Positions 7,237-17,561 of a DNA stretch of 38,433 nt are shown in pieces. A program made the translations under genes and the position numbers. Position 1 is the stretch's first letter; each line of letters begins with the position of its first letter. The DNA is from an endosymbiont of Lamellibrachia barhami. Lineage in GTDB: Bacteria > Pseudomonadota > Gammaproteobacteria > Chromatiales > Chromatiaceae. Location of the stretch: the NCBI RefSeq assembly GCF_011947365.2, contig NZ_JAAVSH020000001.1:3313192-3351624 (forward strand), read 5' to 3'. Below the pieces are notes generated by a model. It made no database searches. It was not told where the DNA came from and saw only the letters and a list, made by a program, of their open reading frames with translations.

Positions 7237-9048
7237 ATGATCCGGAAAATCGTCCTACCTACCATTCTGTTCCTGCTTGCTTATGGATTCTGGATCAGCC
7301 CCAATTTCAAAGAGATAGCCGCCGGTGTCTCCATCTTCCTGTTTGGCATGCTTTTCCTTGAAGAGGGTTTCAAGGCGTTCACAGGCGGTCTGCTGGAACG
7401 CCTGCTTCGCAAAACCACTGACGGCACCTGGAAGGCAATCAGTTTTGGTGTCGTCAGCACCACGATCATGCAATCCAGTTCGCTGGTATCGGTCATCACC
7501 ATCTCTTTCCTGGGCGCAGGACTGATCGGTCTGGCGGCTGGTATTGGTATCATCTTCGGCGCCAATCTGGGTACCACGACGGGTGCCTGGCTGATTGCCG
7601 GGTTGGGTTTGAAGGTAAAGATCTCCGCCTACGCCATGCCGATGCTGGTATTCGGCATCATCATGGTGTTCCAGAAATCCAGAAATCTGAAAGGGTTCGG
7701 TTATATCCTGGCCGGACTCGGCTTCCTCTTCCTCGGTATCCATCACATGAAGGAGGGCTTCGAGGCCTTCCGTGACACCATCGATCTGACGGCATTTGCG
7801 GTGGCCGGGTATCCCGGCATCCTCCTGTTCACCCTTATCGGCGTCTTTGCCACGGTGGTGATGCAGTCAAGCCACGCCACCCTGGTTATCATTATCACAG
7901 CGTTGGCGGCACAGCAGATCACCTATGAGAACGCCCTCGCGCTGGCGATCGGCGCCAATATCGGTACGACCATAACGGCGATCCTCGGTTCCATGAGTTC
8001 GAACGTGCAGGGCAAGCGCCTGGCAGGCGCCCATCTCATTTTCAATATGGTGACTGCGATCATTGCCATCATCTTCCTCTATCAGATCGCGGACGGGGTG
8101 GATTGGGTCAGCAGTGTCGTTGGTATTGGGGCTGATGACTACACCCTGAAACTTGCGGTATTCCACACTATTTTCAATGTTATCGGGATCCTGGCAATGC
8201 TTCCATTCATCAATACACTGGTGAATTTCCTGATGCAGCGGATGCCGGAGAAGATGATATCTGTGGCGGAGCCCAAGTATTTGAACGATTCGGTCATCGA
8301 GTTGCCCGACACTGCCATCGAAGCGGTGCGGAAAGAGACTCTGCATCTCTACGATAACGCCTTTGCGATTATTGCCCATGGACTCAGTCTGCACCGGCAC
8401 GACATACTTTCGGACAAAGACCTGGATGAGGTGGCTGCCGAATCCGCCGAAGTTATGCCGATCGATATAGATGCCGAATACGAGAAGAACGTCAAAGGTC
8501 TCTACAGCGAAATAGTCAATTTCACCAGCCGCGCACAGTCAACCATGGAACCGGATCAGGCGGACGAACTTTTTGCCCTGCGTGCCGCCGGACGTGATAT
8601 TGTCGAGGCGATTAAAGATACCAAGCACATGCATAAGAACCTGTCCCAGTACATCGTCTCGGACAACGAACATATTCGTGCTGAATACAACAGGATCCGT
8701 AGCTATCTGGGTTCGGTGTTGCGCCGTTTGGGGGTGGTGCAACAGGAGGGGGACGATCCGACCAGTGTCCTCTCTCTTGACATCATAAAGGTGGAGATGG
8801 AAGAGAACGATACGACGGTGAACGGTACGCTTGAATCCCTTATTCGCGAGGAGAGCATTACGCCGCATATGGCCACCTCATTGATGAATGATGCTGCCTA
8901 TGCTTATGATGTGACCAAGAATCTGGTGCAGATGGGGGAGGTTCTTTTTGCCACGGGTATGCAGTCGATGAAAGACGTAGAACGTATGATCGCCCTGGAT
9001 GACGAAGACATCGCTGAAGTACTAGAACGGGATAAAAACCCGCTATAG
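7237..9048 (+). CDS. Na/Pi cotransporter family protein with PhoU-like C-terminal domain
   Basis: A 603-residue membrane protein of the bacterial Na+/phosphate cotransporter II-related family. Two inverted-repeat halves each carry the signature pair: QSSS (79-82) with GANLGTT (108-114), and QSSH (210-213) with GANIGTT (239-245). Hydrophobic segments fill residues 5-345. From about 355 to the end the protein is soluble, helical and charged, as in PhoU-like domains attached to these carriers. It is predicted to move phosphate across the inner membrane. The ATG at 7237 (MIRKIVLP) is preferred over the GTG at 7201, because GGGGA lies at 7222-7226 and the residues between the two are encoded by a T-rich tract. 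A small basic-protein gene follows 13 bp downstream. Confidence 0.88.
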   Translation: MIRKIVLPTILFLLAYGFWISPNFKEIAAGVSIFLFGMLFLEEGFKAFTGGLLERLLRKTTDGTWKAISFGVVSTTIMQSSSLVSVITISFLGAGLIGLAAGIGIIFGANLGTTTGAWLIAGLGLKVKISAYAMPMLVFGIIMVFQKSRNLKGFGYILAGLGFLFLGIHHMKEGFEAFRDTIDLTAFAVAGYPGILLFTLIGVFATVVMQSSHATLVIIITALAAQQITYENALALAIGANIGTTITAILGSMSSNVQGKRLAGAHLIFNMVTAIIAIIFLYQIADGVDWVSSVVGIGADDYTLKLAVFHTIFNVIGILAMLPFINTLVNFLMQRMPEKMISVAEPKYLNDSVIELPDTAIEAVRKETLHLYDNAFAIIAHGLSLHRHDILSDKDLDEVAAESAEVMPIDIDAEYEKNVKGLYSEIVNFTSRAQSTMEPDQADELFALRAAGRDIVEAIKDTKHMHKNLSQYIVSDNEHIRAEYNRIRSYLGSVLRRLGVVQQEGDDPTSVLSLDIIKVEMEENDTTVNGTLESLIREESITPHMATSLMNDAAYAYDVTKNLVQMGEVLFATGMQSMKDVERMIALDDEDIAEVLERDKNPL

Positions 9049-9061
9049 CTGGAGGAATCTC

Positions 9062-9310
9062 ATGAAGATACCAAAATTACTAAAAAGAGTTCAGGAGTAC
9101 GTTGACGCTGATAAGCTAAAGCAGTGTAAGCGGAAGGACTGTATGAAAGAAGTTCTGCAGAAGCTCAAGAAGCAGCAGCGCGCACTCAAGGATAAACTGG
9201 GTAAAGAGAAGAACGAGAAAGAGCGTAAACGCATTCAGAAGGCGTTGGATATCATCTACCTGCAACGAAAAAAGGGCTTGAAGGCACTCAAAAAGTTACA
9301 GAAATCATAG
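9062..9310 (+). CDS. Small lysine-rich helical protein
   Basis: An 82-residue protein made almost entirely of charged helix. Lys makes up roughly a third of residues, with two Cys in the QCKRKDC segment (21-27). The pattern KLKKQQRALKDKLGKEKNEKERKRIQ has coiled-coil spacing. The start has a good GGAGG sequence 8 bases upstream, and the gene follows the Na/Pi transporter by 13 bp, so it is probably in the same transcript. It may be an accessory or nucleic-acid-binding protein. I do not recognise a family; coding status is supported by the ribosome-binding site and operon position. Confidence 0.65.
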   Translation: MKIPKLLKRVQEYVDADKLKQCKRKDCMKEVLQKLKKQQRALKDKLGKEKNEKERKRIQKALDIIYLQRKKGLKALKKLQKS

Positions 9311-9511
9311 CTGTGGGTTGATTGCTACAGTGGTTGTGGCAGAGGACGCGGCGAGAGATTTTCGATGAACCTGCACTGTTTCGACTGTATCTACGGTTAA
9401 GCGTATCTTTCATATTCAATCGGGTTGGCAGCTGCATATCAACCGTTGCAGGTATACAGTATTGAACCCGACAGCATGGGTAATTAGTATCCGTCTGAAA
9501 ACCTCTATCTA

Positions 9512-9581
9512 ACCACTAAGGACACGATGAGCACTAAGACGAGAGATTGATTAACAATATTTTCTTCGTGTGCTTCGTGGT
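9512..9581. repeat. Inverted-repeat element in the 9311-9620 gap
   Basis: Left arm ACCACTAAGGACACGA (9512-9527) and right arm TCGTGTGCTTCGTGGT (9566-9581) match in 14 of 16 positions as inverted repeats, with a 38-bp spacer. This looks like a dispersed REP/MITE-like intergenic element. It sits in the convergent gap between the small basic protein and metF. The rest of the 9311-9620 gap holds no gene I can support and no clear T-run terminator. Confidence 0.5.
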
Positions 9582-9620
9582 AGAAAACAGTGTTTCAGGA
9601 CGGACACCAGTCAGATCCAG

Positions 9621-10460
9621 TCACAACCCAAGATTATTCCAGATTTTCAGCGTTGGTGCTGCCTGGTTCATGGTGTAGAAATGAAGACCCGGTGCGCCGC
9701 CATCCAGCAGTCGTCGGCAGAGTTCAGTTACCACCTCGGCGCCGAATGCCCGGATGCTCTCCAAGTCGTCACCAAAACTTTCCAGGCGTTTGCGTACCCA
9801 GCGGGGGATCTCCGCGCCGCAGGCATCTGAAAATCTCGCCAACTGCACGTAGTTGGTGATCGGCATGATGCCGGGCACGATTGGGATGTTAATGCCCATG
9901 TCGCTGCACTCTTCAACGAAGCGGAAATAGGCGTCAGGGTTATAGAAGTATTGAGTTATTGCGCCGTCGGCACCGGCTTCCACCTTGCGCTTGAAGTTTT
10001 TCAGGTCGGTTTGCACGCTGTTCGCCTGTGGGTGAAACTCAGGATAGGCTGCCACTTCAATGTGGAAATGGTCGCCATACCTCTCTTTGATCAGTTCAAC
10101 CAGTTCATTGGCATAGTTGAGTTCACCCAAGCTGCCGAGTCCGGCCCCTGAGGGCAGGTCGCCCCGGAGCGCCACGAGGCGTCGAATCTCCTGGCCATGG
10201 TAGTGATCGAGGATCTGCAAAATCTCCTCATGGTTGGAGCCGATGCAGGAGAGGTGAGGCGCGGTTTCGATCTGCTGTTCACGCAGCCAGTCGACACTGG
10301 CAAATGTGCGTTCTTGGGTCGAGCCACCCGCGCCGTAGGTGACCGAAAAGAACTCGGGATTCAGTGCATTGAGCTGGTTGACGGCACTCTTCAGGTTTTC
10401 GAATCCCTTCTCCGTTTTGGGAGGGAAGAGTTCAAAACTGAAGGATCGATTCGTTGTCAT
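9621..10460 (-). CDS. metF: Methylenetetrahydrofolate reductase
   Basis: A 279-residue TIM-barrel flavoprotein that reduces 5,10-methylene-THF to 5-methyl-THF, the methyl donor for methionine synthesis. It shows the canonical N-terminus FSFELFPPKT, then FFSVTYGAGGS, HLSCIG, LVALRGDLP, the AAYPEFHP strand, KVEAGADGAITQYFY, and the PGIMPI and C-terminal GLHFYTMN motifs. The length is normal for bacterial MetF. An AAGGA sequence precedes the ATG. It is the third gene of the minus-strand block metK / ahcY / metF, separated from ahcY by 139 bp containing a palindromic repeat. It is plausibly under the SAH riboswitch that precedes ahcY if transcription reads through. Confidence 0.97.
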   Translation of the reverse strand: MTTNRSFSFELFPPKTEKGFENLKSAVNQLNALNPEFFSVTYGAGGSTQERTFASVDWLREQQIETAPHLSCIGSNHEEILQILDHYHGQEIRRLVALRGDLPSGAGLGSLGELNYANELVELIKERYGDHFHIEVAAYPEFHPQANSVQTDLKNFKRKVEAGADGAITQYFYNPDAYFRFVEECSDMGINIPIVPGIMPITNYVQLARFSDACGAEIPRWVRKRLESFGDDLESIRAFGAEVVTELCRRLLDGGAPGLHFYTMNQAAPTLKIWNNLGL

Positions 10461-10500
10461 TGGAATGTCCTTGGCTTAATACGATTTACCGAGATACTCT

Positions 10501-10575
10501 GTAGGGTGCACTGTGCACACCAAACGGCACTGTTTTTCCGTTCGCAATTGCAATGGTGCGCGAGGCGCACCCTAC
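10501..10575. repeat. REP-like palindromic element between ahcY and metF
   Basis: Left arm begins GTAGGGTGCACTGTGCACACC (first 20 bases at 10501-10520) and right arm ends GGCGCACCCTAC (10564-10575). They form an imperfect stem-loop with GTAGGGTGC/GCACCCTAC ends. The type of sequence (GTAGGGTGCGC-like ends) is common in gammaproteobacterial intergenic regions. It has no T-run and lies within the metK-metF block, so it may influence mRNA stability between ahcY and metF. Confidence 0.6.
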
Positions 10576-10599
10576 ATAGGATAACCTGACAAACCAGAA

Positions 10600-12009
10600 T
10601 TAGTAGCGATAGTGATCAGCTTTGTAGGGCCCATCCATCGGTACGCCGATGTAGTCGGCCTGCTCCTGTGACAGGGTGGTCAGCCTGACCCCGATCTTTT
10701 CAAGATGCAGTCGGGCAACCTCTTCATCCAGTATCTTCGGCAGAATGTAGACACCCACCGGGTAGTCCTCAGGCTTGGTGAAAAACTCGATCTGTGCCAA
10801 TACCTGGTTGGAGAAGGAGTTGGACATAACGAAACTCGGGTGGCCAGTGGCGCAGCCCAGGTTAACCAGGCGACCCTCGGCCAGCAGGGTGATGCGGTGG
10901 CCATCGGGGAAGATGATCTGGTCGACCTGAGGTTTCACATTTACCCACTCATGTTGCTTGAGCCTCTCCACCTGGATCTCGTTGTCGAAGTGACCGATGT
11001 TGCAGACGATGGCCTGATCTTTCATGCCGGCCATGTGCTCGTAAGTGATGATGTCCTTGTTGCCGGTGGTGGTGACATAGATGTCAGCAACCGGCAGGGC
11101 GTCTTCGATGGTGACGACACGGTAGCCCTCCATCGCCGCCTGTAGGGCGCAGATCGGGTCGATCTCGGTAATCCAGACATTGGCACCCAAACCACGCAGG
11201 GACTGGGCAGAACCCTTGCCGACGTCGCCGTATCCACAGACCAGGGCGACCTTGCCCGCAATCATCACATCGGTGGCGCGCTTGATGCCGTCCACCAGGG
11301 ATTCGCGGCAGCCATAGAGGTTGTCGAACTTGGACTTGGTGACCGAATCGTTGACGTTCATGGCGGGAAACAGCAGTTTGCCCTCATTGAACATTTCGTA
11401 GAGGCGGTGAACCCCCGTGGTGGTCTCTTCGGTAACGCCTTTGATGGATTCGGCCATCTTGTGATAGCGCTTGTTGTCTTCCGCCAAACTGCGCTTGAGT
11501 ACGCCGAGGATAATCTGCCACTCCTCCGGGTCGTCATCTTTTGGCTCCGGGACTGCGCCCGCGTCGCTGTATTCAACGCCTTTGTGAACCAGCAGGGTGG
11601 CGTCGCCGCCGTCGTCCAGGATCATGTTGGGCTGTTGGCCGCCGGGCCAGTTGATTACCTGCTCGGTGCACCACCAGTACTCCTCCAGGGCTTCACCTTT
11701 CCAGGCGTAGACAGGGATGCCGCCTGCGGCGATGGCGGCAGCAGCATGGTCCTGTGTGGAGAAGATGTTGCAGGAGCACCAGCGAACCTGAGCGCCAAGG
11801 ACGGCCAGGGTTTCGATCAGTACTGCGGTCTGGATGGTCATGTGCAGGGAGCCGGTGATGCGTGCGCCGGAGAGGGGTTTCTCCTCACCATACTTTTCGC
11901 GCAGGGCCATCAGGCCCGGCATCTCGGTTTCGGCGATAGCGATCTCTTTGCGTCCGTAGTCGGCAAGAGAGATGTCGGCGACCTTGTAGTCAGTAAATTC
12001 GGCGTTCAT
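10600..12009 (-). CDS. ahcY: Adenosylhomocysteinase (SAH hydrolase)
   Basis: A 469-residue cytosolic NAD-dependent enzyme that splits S-adenosylhomocysteine into adenosine and homocysteine, removing the inhibitor left by methyl transfer. Diagnostic parts are [17 protein letters not shown] at the start, [25 protein letters not shown], the NAD-binding [25 protein letters not shown], and the canonical C-terminus [10 protein letters not shown]. The bacterial insertion of about 40 residues is present (around residues 150-195), giving the usual long form. GGAG lies shortly before the ATG. A SAH riboswitch occupies the leader, so rising SAH is expected to switch the gene on. metK lies directly upstream and metF downstream. 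Confidence 0.98.
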   Translation of the reverse strand: MNAEFTDYKVADISLADYGRKEIAIAETEMPGLMALREKYGEEKPLSGARITGSLHMTIQTAVLIETLAVLGAQVRWCSCNIFSTQDHAAAAIAAGGIPVYAWKGEALEEYWWCTEQVINWPGGQQPNMILDDGGDATLLVHKGVEYSDAGAVPEPKDDDPEEWQIILGVLKRSLAEDNKRYHKMAESIKGVTEETTTGVHRLYEMFNEGKLLFPAMNVNDSVTKSKFDNLYGCRESLVDGIKRATDVMIAGKVALVCGYGDVGKGSAQSLRGLGANVWITEIDPICALQAAMEGYRVVTIEDALPVADIYVTTTGNKDIITYEHMAGMKDQAIVCNIGHFDNEIQVERLKQHEWVNVKPQVDQIIFPDGHRITLLAEGRLVNLGCATGHPSFVMSNSFSNQVLAQIEFFTKPEDYPVGVYILPKILDEEVARLHLEKIGVRLTTLSQEQADYIGVPMDGPYKADHYRY

Positions 12010-12032
12010 TTATCAATCTCCGAGAGACAAAT

Positions 12033-12104
12033 GAGCGCCGTTTTTTGAGTTGCCCTCTTCCCGAGCCTGACGGAAGTGTTTCCGCTGCAGCGCCCCTCGG
12101 GGAG
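12033..12104 (-). promoter_or_regulatory. SAH (S-adenosylhomocysteine) riboswitch
   Basis: Read on the minus strand, the leader of ahcY contains CCCCGAGGGGCGCTGC, a variable hairpin, then CAGGCTCGGG, and finally AAACGGCGCTC 24 bases before the start codon. CCGAG and CTCGG make the P1 stem. The terminal GGCGC can pair with the conserved GCGC(T/C) of the first segment as the pseudoknot. This order of conserved blocks is the published SAH riboswitch consensus, which is found upstream of ahcY. It binds SAH and activates downstream expression. Confidence 0.9.
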
Positions 12105-12128
12105 TGGGAGGAATAAAAATGCTTGGTT

Positions 12129-13313
12129 TTAAAGTCCTGCGTCGGCCTTGAGTGCTTCCGCCTTGTCGGTTTTTTCCCAAGTGAAGCCTTCGTCCTCACG
12201 GCCAAAGTGACCGTAGGCGGCGGTCTTGCGGTATTTGATCTGCTGGGTGTTGAGCAGATCCAGCATCTTGAGTATGCCATAGGGGCGCAGATCGAAGTGG
12301 TTGCGCACCAGTTCAACGATCTTCTCATCGGCGATCTTGCCGGTCCCGAAGGTCTCAACCATGACGGAGGTGGGTTCCGCCACGCCGATGGCGTAGGAGA
12401 CCTGGATCTCACAGCGGTCTGCAAGACCGGCGGCGACGATATTTTTTGCCACATAACGACCGGCATAAGTGGCGGATCGGTCGACCTTGGACGGATCCTT
12501 ACCGGAAAAGGCTCCGCCGCCGTGACGGGCCATGCCGCCGTATGTGTCAACGATGATCTTGCGCCCTGTCAGGCCGCAGTCACCCACGGGTCCGCCGATG
12601 ACGAAACTGCCGGTGGGATTGATATGGATCTTTTCCAGAGGACATTTGGTCAGCCACTCCTCTGGTAGCACGGGCATGATGATATTCTCCATCACCGCTT
12701 CGCGCAGATGGGCATGATCGATATCTGGATCGTGCTGGGTGGAGAGCACCACTGCATCGATACCGGTAACCTTGCCGCCTTCATAGCGGAGTGAGACCTG
12801 GCTCTTGGCGTCGGGGCGCAACCAGGGCAATACCCCGGTCTTGCGAATCTCCGACTGGCGCTGCATCAGCCGATGAGCAAAGGTAATAGGGGCAGGCATC
12901 AGCACGTCGGTCTCGTTGGTGGCGTAACCGAACATCATGCCCTGGTCGCCGGCGCCCTGCTGCTCAGGGCTGGTGCGGTCTATGCCCTGGGCGATATCGT
13001 TGGACTGTTTGCCGATGAGCGACATCACGGCACAGGTAGAACCGTCAAACCCCACATCGGAGCTGGTATAACCGATGTCACAGACCACGCCTCGCACCAG
13101 TTCGTCCAGGTCGATCCAGGCCTCGGTGGTGATCTCACCGGCGACGATCACCGCACCGGTCTTGATCAGGGTTTCGCAGGCCACCCGGGCCTGCTCAGGG
13201 TTGGGATCCTGTTCAAGGATCGCATCCAGCATGGCGTCGGAGATCTGATCCGCCACCTTGTCAGGATGTCCCTCTGAGACAGATTCTGAAGTAAATATGA
13301 ATTCGTTCGCCAT
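12129..13313 (-). CDS. metK: S-adenosylmethionine synthetase
   Basis: A 394-residue cytosolic enzyme making S-adenosylmethionine from methionine and ATP. Signature blocks are [20 protein letters not shown] at the N-terminus, [12 protein letters not shown] (methionine/ATP site) and [16 protein letters not shown] (the P-loop-like signature), followed by the conserved IGVAEPTSV. The length matches the family. The start is supported by GGAAGGAA a few bases upstream. A CCCTTA/TAAGGG inverted repeat lies at 13336-13352, just before the start. It is the first gene of the SAM-cycle block and is divergent from the thioredoxin-fold gene. Confidence 0.98.
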   Translation of the reverse strand: MANEFIFTSESVSEGHPDKVADQISDAMLDAILEQDPNPEQARVACETLIKTGAVIVAGEITTEAWIDLDELVRGVVCDIGYTSSDVGFDGSTCAVMSLIGKQSNDIAQGIDRTSPEQQGAGDQGMMFGYATNETDVLMPAPITFAHRLMQRQSEIRKTGVLPWLRPDAKSQVSLRYEGGKVTGIDAVVLSTQHDPDIDHAHLREAVMENIIMPVLPEEWLTKCPLEKIHINPTGSFVIGGPVGDCGLTGRKIIVDTYGGMARHGGGAFSGKDPSKVDRSATYAGRYVAKNIVAAGLADRCEIQVSYAIGVAEPTSVMVETFGTGKIADEKIVELVRNHFDLRPYGILKMLDLLNTQQIKYRKTAAYGHFGREDEGFTWEKTDKAEALKADAGL

Positions 13314-13335
13314 TGCACTAAGTTCCTTCCGTAAT

Positions 13336-13352
13336 CCCTTATAGATTAAGGG
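13336..13352. promoter_or_regulatory. Inverted repeat in the metK leader
   Basis: CCCTTA (13336-13341) and TAAGGG (13347-13352) are perfect inverted arms around TAGAT. They lie about 23 bases upstream of the metK start in the divergent gap with the thioredoxin-fold gene. It may be an operator for an unidentified regulator or a small mRNA hairpin. It does not resemble a MetJ box. Confidence 0.35.
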
Positions 13353-13492
13353 TGTTGAAGATGCGTTTATACCGGCATGATTTTCTCTATGAAATAGATG
13401 CCGTCAAAAAGTGATCGGCGATTTTACACCCAGCTGGGGTTTTTGCATAATGCCGACCCGTGTTCCAATTCAAATTATTGAGGGTTTCAATA

Positions 13493-14050
13493 GTGGTTTC
13501 TCTACAAACGCCAGTATGTGATTTCGGCAGGTCTGCGCCGAACTTTAATCTGCCGGGGGTCGACGGTAAAACTTGGACACTTGACGCCTGCAATGGGGAG
13601 AAGGGTCTGCTGGTGATGTTTATCTGCAATCACTGTCCCTATGTTAAGTCGATCAGGGATCGCATTGTGCGGGATGCGAGAGAGCTGAAAGCCTTGGGCA
13701 TCAATTGCGTGGCCATCATGTCCAATGATCCGGCGGAGTACGAGGAGGACTCGTTCGAAAACATGCGGCGGGTTGCTGAGACGTTCGATTTTCCCTTCCC
13801 CTACCTCTGGGATGAGAGCCAGGAGATTGCCAAGTCCTACGGTGCGGTTTGCACGCCGGATTTCTTCGGTTACAACGCAGATCTGCAACTGCAGTATCGG
13901 GGGCGTCTTGATGAGAGCCGGAAAGATGCTGCGCCGGAGGGTGTGCGGCGTGATCTTTTTGAGGCGATGAAGCTGGTGTCCGAAACCGGCGCTGGTCCCG
14001 CAGATCAGATCCCGAGCATGGGTTGTTCAATAAAATGGCTCGAATCCTGA
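13493..14050 (+). CDS. Thioredoxin-fold AhpC/TSA-like protein
   Basis: A 185-residue protein of the redoxin superfamily. The pattern APNFNLPGVDGKTWTL opens the domain. The redox-type motif CNHC at residues 45-48, in the stretch MFICNHCPYVKSI, is typical of a thioredoxin-fold subgroup common in proteobacteria. It continues with AIMSNDPAEY and the cis-Pro-type region YGAVCTPDFF. There is no signal peptide, so it is probably cytoplasmic. The GTG at 13493 is chosen because GAGGG (13480-13484) precedes it by 8 bases. An in-frame GTG at 13460 would add unlikely residues. It is divergent from metK and 300 bp upstream of tkt. The substrate is unknown. Confidence 0.85.
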   Translation: MVSLQTPVCDFGRSAPNFNLPGVDGKTWTLDACNGEKGLLVMFICNHCPYVKSIRDRIVRDARELKALGINCVAIMSNDPAEYEEDSFENMRRVAETFDFPFPYLWDESQEIAKSYGAVCTPDFFGYNADLQLQYRGRLDESRKDAAPEGVRRDLFEAMKLVSETGAGPADQIPSMGCSIKWLES

Positions 14051-14110
14051 GCCGGTCGACATGATTACAATTTCAGGATATTCAAATTTTCCCATCAAGC
14101 CAGCTTATTA

Positions 14111-14154
14111 CCCCTATAAAGGCAGCTAAATTGCCGATGGCTTTAGCTTAGGGG
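14111..14154 (+). other. Nested hairpin in the gap upstream of tkt
   Basis: The 14051-14349 gap holds no gene I can support; the frame upstream of the tkt start lacks family sequence. It contains a compact structure: CCCCT (14111-14115) with AGGGG (14150-14154), AGCTAAA (14124-14130) with TTTAGCT (14142-14148), and GCC/GGC around a GAT loop at the tip. No T-run follows directly. It could be a leader RNA element, an operator, or a weak end for the thioredoxin-fold gene's transcript. Confidence 0.4.
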
Positions 14155-14349
14155 AGAATGGCTCACCTTTTGCCCTGCGGTGGGGTGCCCGAAACCTCAT
14201 ATGTTGAAGTTTTCGGCATACACCGACGTGAACGACAGTGGCTGGTGACAGTGTTCCCGGCCGGGTGGCTGACTATCAGGCTCGTAGCCTTTACTGGTCG
14301 CCAAGTGGAAACAGACGAAATTTCGTACATTCAAATAGGAGAGGGGTCA

Positions 14350-16338
14350 ATGTCCTCACGCAGAGAACTTGCCAATGCTATCCGTGCCCTGAGCATGGAT
14401 GCAGTGCAGAAAGCCAATTCAGGTCACCCAGGCGCGCCCATGGGCATGGCCGACATCGCTGAAGCCCTGTGGAACAGCCACATGAAGCACAATCCGGCTA
14501 ACCCGGACTGGGCGGATCGTGACCGTTTCATCCTATCCAACGGCCACGGTTCCATGCTGATCTACTCCCTGCTGCATCTGACCGGTTACGACCTCAGTAT
14601 GGATGATCTGAAGAGCTTCCGTCAGCTGCACGCCAGGACGCCGGGTCATCCCGAGTACGGCTACGCACCCGGCGTCGAGACCACCACCGGTCCCCTGGGT
14701 CAGGGCATCACCAACGGCGTGGGCATGGCCCTGGCCGAGAAGACCCTGGCAGCCCAGTTCAACCGTGACGGCCACGACATCGTCGACCACAATACCTATG
14801 TTTTCATGGGTGACGGCTGCATGATGGAAGGTATCTCCCACGAAGCCTGCTCTCTGGCCGGTACCCTGGGTCTGGGCAAGCTGGTCGCCTTCTGGGACGA
14901 CAATGGCATCTCCATCGACGGACACGTCGAGGGTTGGTTCACCGATGATACCCCCAAGCGTTTCGAGGCTTACGGCTGGCATGTCCTTCCCGGTGTTGAC
15001 GGTCACGATGCAGATGCCCTGAATGCTGCAATCGAAGCCGCCAAGGCAGTTTCTGATAAGCCAACCCTGATCTGCTGCAAGACCACCATCGGTTTCGGTT
15101 CCCCGAACCTGGCCGGTACCCACGACTGCCACGGCGCCCCCCTGGGTGATGATGAGATCAAACTGACCCGCGAGCAGTTGGGCTGGAGTCACGGTCCGTT
15201 CGAGATTCCTGAAGACATTTATGCCGGTTGGGACGCGAAGGATGCCGGTGCTGCCGCCGAGTCCGCATGGAATGACAAGTTTGCCGCCTATGAATCTGCG
15301 CACCCTGAATTGGCAGCCGAGTTCAAGCGTCGCATGGCTGGCGATCTGCCCGCCAACTGGGAAGGGGAAACCAGCAAGTTCATTGCCGAAGTCAATGCCA
15401 AGGCCGAGTCTCCTGCGACCCGCAAGGCTTCTCATAACACCCTCAACGCTTATGGTCCGTTGCTGCCTGAGTTCCTTGGTGGTTCCGCCGACCTGTCCCC
15501 CTCCAATCTGACCTTCTGGTCTGGTTGTAAGGCGATCACTGAAGGTCATGCCGACGGCAACTACCTCTCTTACGGTGTACGTGAATTCGCCATGTCCGCC
15601 ATCATGAACGGCGCCACCCTGCACAGTGGTTTTATCCCCTACGGCGCCACCTTCCTGATGTTCTCCGAGTACGCCCGTAACGCGCTGCGTATGGCGGCGC
15701 TGATGAAGATTCAGTCGATCTTCGTCTATACCCATGACTCTATCGGTCTGGGTGAGGATGGCCCGACTCATCAGCCGGTCGAGCAGATCCCGACCCTGCG
15801 TATGATCCCCAACATGAGCGTCTGGCGCCCCTGTGATGCAGTCGAGACTGCAGTGGCCTGGAAGTGCGCGGTAGAGAAGAAAGACGGTCCTTCCTGCCTG
15901 ATCTTCTCTCGCCAGAACCTGCAGCATCAGAACCGCAGCGAAACGCAGATTGCCGACATCGCCAAGGGCGGTTACGTGCTGGTCGACTGTGACGGAACGC
16001 CTGACGTGATCGTTGTGAGCACTGGTTCTGAAGTGGATCTGGCGGTCAAGGCTGCAGCCGAGTCCAGCAAGAAGGTACGCGTGGTCTCCATGCCTTGCAC
16101 CAACGTCTTCGACGCTCAGGATGCCGCTTACAAAGAGTCTGTGCTTCCCGCCGCCTGCACCGCACGCGTGGCTGTTGAGGCTGCTGTCACCGATGGTTGG
16201 TATAAATACGTCGGTTTGAACGGCAAGGTGATCGGTGTCGATCGTTTCGGTGAATCTGCACCTGCAGGCCAGTTGTTTGAAGAGTTTGGCTTCACCGTGG
16301 CAAACGTTGCCGCCGCTATCGACGAAGTATCTGCCTGA
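14350..16338 (+). CDS. tkt: Transketolase
   Basis: A 662-residue TPP-dependent enzyme of the pentose-phosphate and Calvin-Benson pathways, moving two-carbon units between sugar phosphates. It shows [21 protein letters not shown] near the start, the GPLGQGI loop, and the TPP/metal motif [13 protein letters not shown] ... DDNGISIDG. The pyrimidine domain ([17 protein letters not shown]) and C-terminal domain ([13 protein letters not shown]) are intact, and the length is standard. The ATG at 14350 is chosen because AGGAGAGGGG directly precedes it; an upstream in-frame start at 14158 has no family sequence. It is the first gene of tkt-gap-pgk-pyk-fba, which suggests a carbon-fixation or gluconeogenic unit. 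Confidence 0.97.
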   Translation: MSSRRELANAIRALSMDAVQKANSGHPGAPMGMADIAEALWNSHMKHNPANPDWADRDRFILSNGHGSMLIYSLLHLTGYDLSMDDLKSFRQLHARTPGHPEYGYAPGVETTTGPLGQGITNGVGMALAEKTLAAQFNRDGHDIVDHNTYVFMGDGCMMEGISHEACSLAGTLGLGKLVAFWDDNGISIDGHVEGWFTDDTPKRFEAYGWHVLPGVDGHDADALNAAIEAAKAVSDKPTLICCKTTIGFGSPNLAGTHDCHGAPLGDDEIKLTREQLGWSHGPFEIPEDIYAGWDAKDAGAAAESAWNDKFAAYESAHPELAAEFKRRMAGDLPANWEGETSKFIAEVNAKAESPATRKASHNTLNAYGPLLPEFLGGSADLSPSNLTFWSGCKAITEGHADGNYLSYGVREFAMSAIMNGATLHSGFIPYGATFLMFSEYARNALRMAALMKIQSIFVYTHDSIGLGEDGPTHQPVEQIPTLRMIPNMSVWRPCDAVETAVAWKCAVEKKDGPSCLIFSRQNLQHQNRSETQIADIAKGGYVLVDCDGTPDVIVVSTGSEVDLAVKAAAESSKKVRVVSMPCTNVFDAQDAAYKESVLPAACTARVAVEAAVTDGWYKYVGLNGKVIGVDRFGESAPAGQLFEEFGFTVANVAAAIDEVSA

Positions 16339-16348
16339 TTCTGCAATG

Positions 16349-16372
16349 ACAGGGCGTCTGATGGCGCCCTGT
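16349..16372 (+). other. Hairpin between tkt and gap
   Basis: ACAGGGCG (16349-16356) pairs perfectly with CGCCCTGT (16365-16372) around an 8-base loop. It starts 10 bases after the tkt stop and has no T-run. It more likely marks an mRNA-stability or processing point than a terminator. Confidence 0.55.
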
Positions 16373-16387
16373 TGACCCAATCTATAA

Positions 16388-17536
<1,149 letters not shown>

Positions 17537-17561
17537 TGAATCAAACTTACGGAGTGCCAAT

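Noticed and set aside
13431-13446. CCCAGCTGGG followed by TTTTT as an intrinsic terminator
   Set aside because: The palindrome has no loop room for a stable hairpin and lies in the divergent promoter region, upstream of the gene rather than after one.
14158-14349. N-terminal extension of tkt
   Set aside because: It has no transketolase sequence, while a strong ribosome-binding site directly precedes the ATG at 14350.
14533-16380. Long minus-strand frame of 615 codons opposite tkt
   Set aside because: It is fully antisense to an intact, strongly conserved transketolase; codon bias leaves the opposite frame open.
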